A stretch of DNA of 64,000 nt, taken from contig BDDD01005187.1 in NCBI GenBank assembly GCA_001972305.1, positions 4,379-68,378 on the forward strand. Reading direction: 5' to 3'. A model generated the notes under the pieces. The model saw only the letters and a list, made by a program, of their open reading frames with translations. It made no database searches and was not told the origin of the DNA. This document shows positions 58,818-64,000 of this stretch, in pieces. The DNA is from Cephalotus follicularis (Eukaryota > Streptophyta > Magnoliopsida > Oxalidales > Cephalotaceae). The position numbers were made by a program, and so were the translations under genes. Position 1 is the first letter of the stretch; every line of letters begins with the position of its first letter.

Positions 58818-59145
58818 ATCTCCCCGTTTTTGATGATGACAAAACAAGCACAATAGGAAGGTATAAAACATAAATTTAACTTGTGCAAGAAGTAACATGT
58901 CAACACACACTATGCATATGTCATACCAATAATTTTAAAGAACAGAATCAAAGAGAATGAAAACTTATGAAATCAAAGAGAATGAAAACTTATGAAGAAA
59001 TGAAAACTCATGAAATCAAAGAAATGAAAACTCCCCTTTAATCACACTCCCATTTTTTTTAACACAAATACATACACCACACACTCCCCCTTTTTGGAAA
59101 GTATCTAAAAGAATTCATAGCTCCCCCTTAATCAAAGACCTAGAT
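58818..59145 (-). other. copia B multiple polypurine tracts
   Basis: Same layout as A: GGGGAGAT directly before the LTR, then AAGGGGGAG-type tracts near 59030, 59083 and 59122, with the GAAAACTCATGAAATCAAA repeat between. No ORF. Confidence 0.7.
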
Positions 59146-60600
59146 GCATATGAAACTATTCAATTTCACACAAGCCCAGTTCTCTCCTAAAGTGTGAGAA
59201 TGTAATTTCATCATGTCGTTTGGTGAAAATATCAGCAATCTGTTATTGTGTGGGAATATATGTGAGAGTAACATCTTTTTGTATGTGATCTCTAATAAAG
59301 TGATGTCAAATGTCTATATGCTTTGTTCTAGAATGATGAACAAGATTTATAGACAAACAAATGCTACTAGTGTTATCACATTTAATAGGAATTTTACTAA
59401 ATCTATAGCCATAATCTACTAATTGTTGTTTCATCCAAAGTGCTCAGGCACAACAACTTTCGGCTGCAATGTAGTCAGCCTCAGTAGTAGATAGTGCAAT
59501 AGAGTTTTGCTTTTTACTGAACCATGAGACTAACATGCTACCTAGGAATTGACAAGAGCCACTTGTGCTCCTTCAGTCAACTTTGTGTCCGCCGAAGTCG
59601 GCATCAGAATAGGTATGCAATTCAAAATTAGAATCTCTAGAATACCATAATCCCAGTGTATGTGTATATGCAAGATATTTAAAAATACGTTTTGCAGCAG
59701 ATATGTGATTCTTTAGCATCAAACTAAAAACGTGCACGCAAACACACAATAAATAATATGCCAGGTCTACTTGCGGTAAGATATAACAAAGAACCTATCA
59801 TACTTCTAAAAAGCTTTTGATCAACAGATTTACCTTTCTCATCCTTATCCAGCTTTGTTGAAGTACTCATCGGTGTCCTGCTATGTTTTGCATTCTCTAA
59901 ACCACAACGTTTGAGTAGATCCCTCACATATTTGGATGGACTTATGAAGATCCCATCTTTGAGTTGTCTAATTTGTAGTCCAAGAAAGAAACTGGGTTTT
60001 CCCATCATACTCATTTTGAACTCATCTTGCATCGACTTAGCAAAATTCTTACATAACAAATCATTAGTAGAACTAAATACAATATCATCCACATAAATTT
60101 GCACAATCAGGATATCATCATTATGTTTCTTTGTAAACAAGGTAATATCAACAAAACCACGTTTAAAATCATTTAAAATTAGGAAATTGCTCAATCTTTC
60201 ATACCAAGCTCGCGGAGCTTATTTTAAACCGTACAAAGCTTTTTTCAATTTAAGTACATGATCAGGATAAAAAGGATCAATAAAACCATGGGGTTGTTCA
60301 ACAAAAACTTCTTCTTTTATAAATCCACTTAAAAAATGCACTTTTAACATCCAATTGATATAAAGTAAAAATTTTATGAGATGCAAAAGCAAGTAACATG
60401 CGAATGAATTCAAGTCTAGCTACGGGAGCATACGTTTCATCAAAATCTATCCCTTCTTCTTGAGAATAGCCCTTAGCAACAAGTCTAGCCTTGTTCCTAA
60501 CAACTATACCTTGATCATCCATTTTATTCCTAAAAACCCATTTTGTACCAATAACCGAATGATCATTAGGTCTTGCTACAAGTTCCCATACATTGTTACG
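59146..60600 (-). pseudogene. copia B reverse transcriptase and RNase H
   Basis: Same domains as copy A but more damaged. The RT N-terminal part is at 60522-60298 ([20 protein letters not shown]). A shifted frame with EQPHGFIDPFYPDHVLKLKKALYGLK ends at TAA 60219-60221. The next part, 60194-59724, has YVDDIVFSSTN and MIGSLLYLTASRPG and ends at TAG 59724-59726. RNase H remnants run from 59720 to 59150. Copy A keeps glutamine codons at both stop sites. A small deletion near 59695 also shifts the frame. Confidence 0.87.
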
Positions 60601-60606
60601 TTCAAA

Positions 60607-61825
60607 CTAATTTAGCTCTTCTTGCATAGCTACAATCCAAAATTCATCAACTTCAGCCTTATTTATATTTTTAGGCTGGATTTGTGAAAGAAAAGCTAAA
60701 TAGTTACATGCATTATATGATGACCTAGTAGTTACACCTCTAGAAGGGTTACCTATGATTACATCACTAGGATGGTCTCTAACAAGATTTCTATTCCTAA
60801 CTTGGGGAATATCTAAAGTTTGAGAGGATGTTCCAACTACATCATCAAACGGTTGACTATCATTCAAAGATATATCATCAACATTTTCTTGAAGTAAATC
60901 AACATCATCATCATCATCATCAATATGAGTAGAGATAGAAACATTAGATTCATCAAATATAACATGCATAGATTCTTCAACAACTACTCTTTTCTTAATG
61001 AAATTTCTATAAGCTTTACTAGAGTTGAAGTATCCTAGAAATATACCTTCATTAGCTTTTGTGTCAAACTTACCGAGGTTGTCTTTTCCGTTGTTATGCA
61101 CAAAACACTTGCATCCAAATGCTTGAAAGTAACTAATGTTAGGCTTTCTCTGCCCCCATAATTCATATGGTGTGTTTTTATGAATTGGCCTTATTGTTAT
61201 TCGATTCAACACATAGCATGCAGTGTTTACGGCCTCAGCCCAAAAATATTTAGGTAAACTATTTTCACATAACATAGTTCTAGTCGTTTCTTGTAAAGTA
61301 CAATTTTTCCTTTCTACAACTCCATTTTGTTGAGGAGTTCTAAGGGTTGAAAAATTATGATTAAAACCATTTTCATTACAAAAGATCTCAAAATCAACAT
61401 TTTCAAATTCTCTACCATGATCCCTTCTAATAGACTTAATAGTAGAGTTCTTTTCATTTTGAACATTCTTACAAAATATTTTGAATTCATTAAAGGCATC
61501 ACTTTTTTTTTTCAAAAATAAAGTCCAATGAAAAATCATCAACAATTACTAAAGCAAATTGTTTTCCACCAAGGCTCTTAGTTCTAGATGGTCCAAACAA
61601 GTCCAAGTGTAATAGTTCTAATGGCACAGTTGTAGAAATAACATTTTTACTTTTAAAAGATGTTCTTGTTTGCTTTCCCATTTGACAAGCATCACAAATT
61701 TTCTCCTTTTCAAAAGAGATTTTGGGAAGGCCTTTAACAAGATCAAGTTTCAAAATTTTTGAGATAGTATTCATACTAGCATGTCCTAATCTCCTATGCC
61801 ATAACGAACTATTACCATGGTTCAT
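60607..61825 (-). pseudogene. copia B integrase
   Basis: The zinc part LWHRRLGHASMNTISK…CDACQMGK lies at 61825-61650. The catalytic core from 61545 has SIRRDHGREF (Asp) and TPQQNGVVERKN (Glu), then ELWGQRKP, GCKCFVHNNGK and GIFLGYFNSSKAYR. The frame ends at TAG 60607-60609, where copy A has a glutamine codon. A frameshift at the poly-Lys run near 61505 separates the two parts. The first catalytic Asp is probably in IVDDFS. A TCATCATCATCATC expansion near 60910 adds aspartates. Confidence 0.87.
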
Positions 61826-61894
61826 AGAAACAAGACATTTAACATTTTTAAAATCAAGGTCTTTTATATTAACAACATAAATATTGTCTTGTCT

Positions 61895-62218
61895 TTATCC
61901 AATGAACTTGATTGAATTATCTAAAACATTCACTACAATGCAATGTGTCTTTTTGAATGTAACTCTATAACCCTTATCACATAATTGAGTTATGCTAAGA
62001 AGGTTATGTTTGTGTCCTCTAACAAACAAGACATTATCAATAGAAGTTGAGGAATATTTACCTATAATGCCAACTCCTTCAATCTTCCCTTTCGCATTGT
62101 CTCCAAAAGTTTCAAGTCCTCCGTCTTTTAGCTTTAGGGTAATGAATTGATTCTTTTTCCCCGTCATATGTTTCGAGCATCCACTATCCATATACCACTG
62201 ATTGGTTTTGGCATTCAA
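61895..62218 (-). pseudogene. copia B protease
   Basis: Aspartic protease with NQWYMDSGCSKHMTG at its start: the catalytic D-S-G is intact. LETFGDNAKGKIEGVG and the INT-side NVLFVRGHKHNLLSI follow. The frame stops at TAA 61895-61897, a stop shared with copy A at 53383-53385, so it predates their separation. Confidence 0.85.
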
Positions 62219-62240
62219 GTGCTCCTACAAGGAATCAAAA

Positions 62241-63276
62241 TCAAGTTGATGTTTTTGGTACCCAAACAACTTTGGGTCCTTTTAGATTAGTTGTAAAAGT
62301 TCCTCTTGGAACCCAAACCCTTTTAATATTAACATTATAATTTCTATGCCAACATGTATATGAAGTATGTCCATACTTTCCACAAAAATTACAAGAGATA
62401 AAATGCTTTCTATACCAACATTTACTAGAAACATGTCCAACTTTACCACAAACATTACAAGAACCATTGTTAATTTTCTTTTTAACAACACTGTCATTTT
62501 TCTTTCTATCAATCAAATTATTAAAAGGAACAACTTTATTCATTTCATAAAAACCTAAGCCAACCCAATCAAAAACACACATTTGAACACCGAAAAGCCT
62601 ATCAAGTTTTTCACTACTATTTGAAAATTTTGAAAAGGTATTCTTTAGAGCATCTACTTCAATTTTTAACTTTTCATTTTCATCCATAGCAGTAGTAGAT
62701 AATTGTAAAGACATGTTGACAATATTTAATTCATTTTTGAAAGATTCATTTTCTATAGATAAGCGATTAACTTCTTTTTTTCAATATATCTATTTCATCC
62801 TTATAAGCATTTGATTTTATCTCATTATTTTCAATATTAATCCTTTTATCTTAGCCTTTAACGAGGAAAATAATAGAAGTTTACCTATCTACAACTTCAA
62901 CGAAATCATCATAACTTACCTCATTCTCTCCTTTGGTTGAATCATCTTCATCACTATCGCTTTCGGATGCATCTTTTGCCATGAGACACAAGCTTGTTCC
63001 AAAACATTCTTCCAGCTTGTTCCAAATTTCTTTTGTCGAAGAACACAATGAAACACTCTCAAAGATATTAGAACTCAAAGAACAATAGATGATATGTTTA
63101 ACTTTAACATTCAATCTGAAAAAATTTCTATCATTCTCATCATATCTAACTTTTGAGTTAGGCAATTTAGTATCATAAACAATAACATCCCAAAGATCAT
63201 AATCAATAGATTGAATAAAAGATGTTATTTTTATTTTCCATTCATTGAAGTTATCACCATCAAACAAAGGAGGCAC
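62241..63276 (-). pseudogene. copia B gag
   Basis: N-terminal UBN2-like part at 63276-62881: PPLFDGDNFNEWKIKITSFI, then KEIWNKLEECFGTS, then an acidic tail. After a broken middle (62880-62715) the C-terminal 157 residues are open (62714-62241). They carry a Lys/Glu-rich segment and two zinc knuckles, CNVCGKVGHVSSKC and CNFCGKYGHTSYTC. The start is likely a little upstream of 63276. The role is particle assembly and RNA binding. It is better preserved than copy A's gag. Confidence 0.85.
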
Positions 63277-63346
63277 ATTAACAAATCGGTTAACCTTATC
63301 AATGGTTGCAATGTAATCTAGTTATCTCAATTAAGATTAACAATTT
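63277..63346 (-). other. copia B leader, no clear primer site
   Basis: Only about 70 bp lie between the LTR and gag. The sequence is AT-rich and I do not find TGGTATCAGAG or another recognisable tRNA complement next to the LTR. Confidence 0.5.
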
Positions 63347-64000
63347 TAAACTTGTCACCTTTTTAAAACTTGTCCAATGATAATGTAAACAGGCAATCAA
63401 AAATAGATAAATCAAATATAAGCATTAAACTAAATTGCAATAAGATACAGAGTAAATGAAGAAGTGACAAACAAAGTTTATAGTGGTTCAGCCCAATCGA
63501 TGCCTACGTCCACTCTCCCAAGCCGCAACTTAAGGTTCCTCTAGGATGTAATCCCACCGATTACAAACAGTAACTCTGGATTTTTACAAGTTAAATCCAA
63601 ACTTGAACTTTTGTGAGTTCAATCCCAACTCGAACTTTAAAGTTAAATCCTAACTTTGAGGTTAAGGTACTAACTACCTTGGGTTACACAAATGGGAAGT
63701 TGTGTTTGAGTTTTTCTTTTACCTCTAAAAGGTTGTATATAAAAATGAAACTCAGAAACTATATCAAAAGATATAACAAAAACAAAGCTCTTTTAAGAAT
63801 GATAGAACACTTGTATATTTGCTTGCTTTGGCTTGAGTTGATTTCTTCATGTGTTGAGTCTCTATTTATAGTGTCCAGAAGCATAGAGCCGTTGCTAGAG
63901 TTCAGGGAACATCAAATAGCCGTTGGAGCTATTCGGAGAAAGAATCACCATTTCAGCCCTTTAAAAATTTGCAGATTCTGTGTTTTAGCTATCATTAGCG
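63347..64000 (-). mobile_element. copia LTR 3 (5' LTR of B, cut by window edge)
   Basis: Starts at the same TAAACTTGTCACC as LTRs 1 and 2 and follows LTR 2 to the edge, covering the conserved block (63484-63519) and TATA (63862-63871). The U3 part with the motif array lies beyond 64000. Confidence 0.88.

Larger units (their letters stand above)
45942..64000 (-). mobile_element. tandem Sirevirus-like copia pair (LTR-A-LTR-B-LTR)
   Basis: Three LTRs (45942-50310, 57593-58817, 63347 to the edge) alternate with two interiors, A and B, all on the minus strand. Interior order is gag with two zinc knuckles, protease, integrase, RT, RNase H, then several polypurine tracts, as in Ty1/copia Sireviruses. 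The array lies in LTR F1 and continues past the window. Solo LTRs F2 and E2 are inserted in it. LTRs 1 and 2 have the same length (about 1,225 bp) once F2 and its duplication are removed. Confidence 0.88.

Overview
This is a piece of a flowering-plant nuclear genome, almost certainly repeat-rich heterochromatin. The evidence is the mixture of plant-specific LTR-retrotransposon lineages: a Ty3/gypsy chromovirus of Tekay type (C-terminal chromodomain, LTRs of about 3 kb), an Athila-type Ty3/gypsy element primed by tRNA-Asp, and Ty1/copia Sirevirus-like elements with repeated AAGGGGGAG polypurine tracts. I see no host gene, tRNA, rRNA or CRISPR. All coding sequence belongs to retrotransposons, and every pol gene is broken by stops or frameshifts. 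The species cannot be named from this sequence.

The whole window reads as one deep nest. The oldest visible frame is element B, a Tekay-like element with an almost non-coding interior: 5' LTR 18835-21583, interior 21584-22860, 3' LTR 22861-23263 resuming at 37983-38896. On the left arm, element K (minus strand; gag 516-1930; 5' LTR 2057-3002 plus 16881-18834) sits in B's 5' LTR. An Athila-type element (3003-16880, TSD ACTAC) sits in K's LTR. Solo LTR J (3129-10459, TSD AAAAC) sits in the Athila 3' LTR. Solo LTR L (4201-8646, TSD GAAAA) sits in J.

On the right arm, B's 3' LTR received the Tekay element E (23264-37982, TSD TACGA/TATGA). E's own 5' LTR is split by solo LTR H2 (26107-29548, TSD GTTCC). 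Further right, LTR H1 (from 38897) also interrupts B and carries solo LTR I (39939-42327), the fold-back fragment J2 (43290-44369) and probably LTR fragment F1 (about 44400-45941). F1 is cut by a tandem pair of Sirevirus-like copia elements arranged LTR-A-LTR-B-LTR (45942 to the window end). That pair is itself interrupted by solo LTR F2 (46803-49941, TSD TCTTT) and by E2, a solo LTR of the E family (53673-56716, TSD TCCAC).

The most unusual signals are four. (1) Several unrelated LTR families carry dense arrays of family-specific short palindromic motifs (GTCGAC-, AGTCGACT- and CGTTGACG-type). (2) The Athila-type element codes for gag-protease and then a second ORF of unknown function with an internal repeat, with no reverse transcriptase. 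(3) The tandem copia pair shares its central LTR, and its two members carry stop codons where the sister keeps glutamine. (4) The long LTRs share a common layout, with a private tandem repeat followed by a conserved 30-bp motif and a splice-acceptor-like tract. The genes work together only as retrotransposon modules (gag, protease, RT-RNase H, integrase); none looks able to transpose now.
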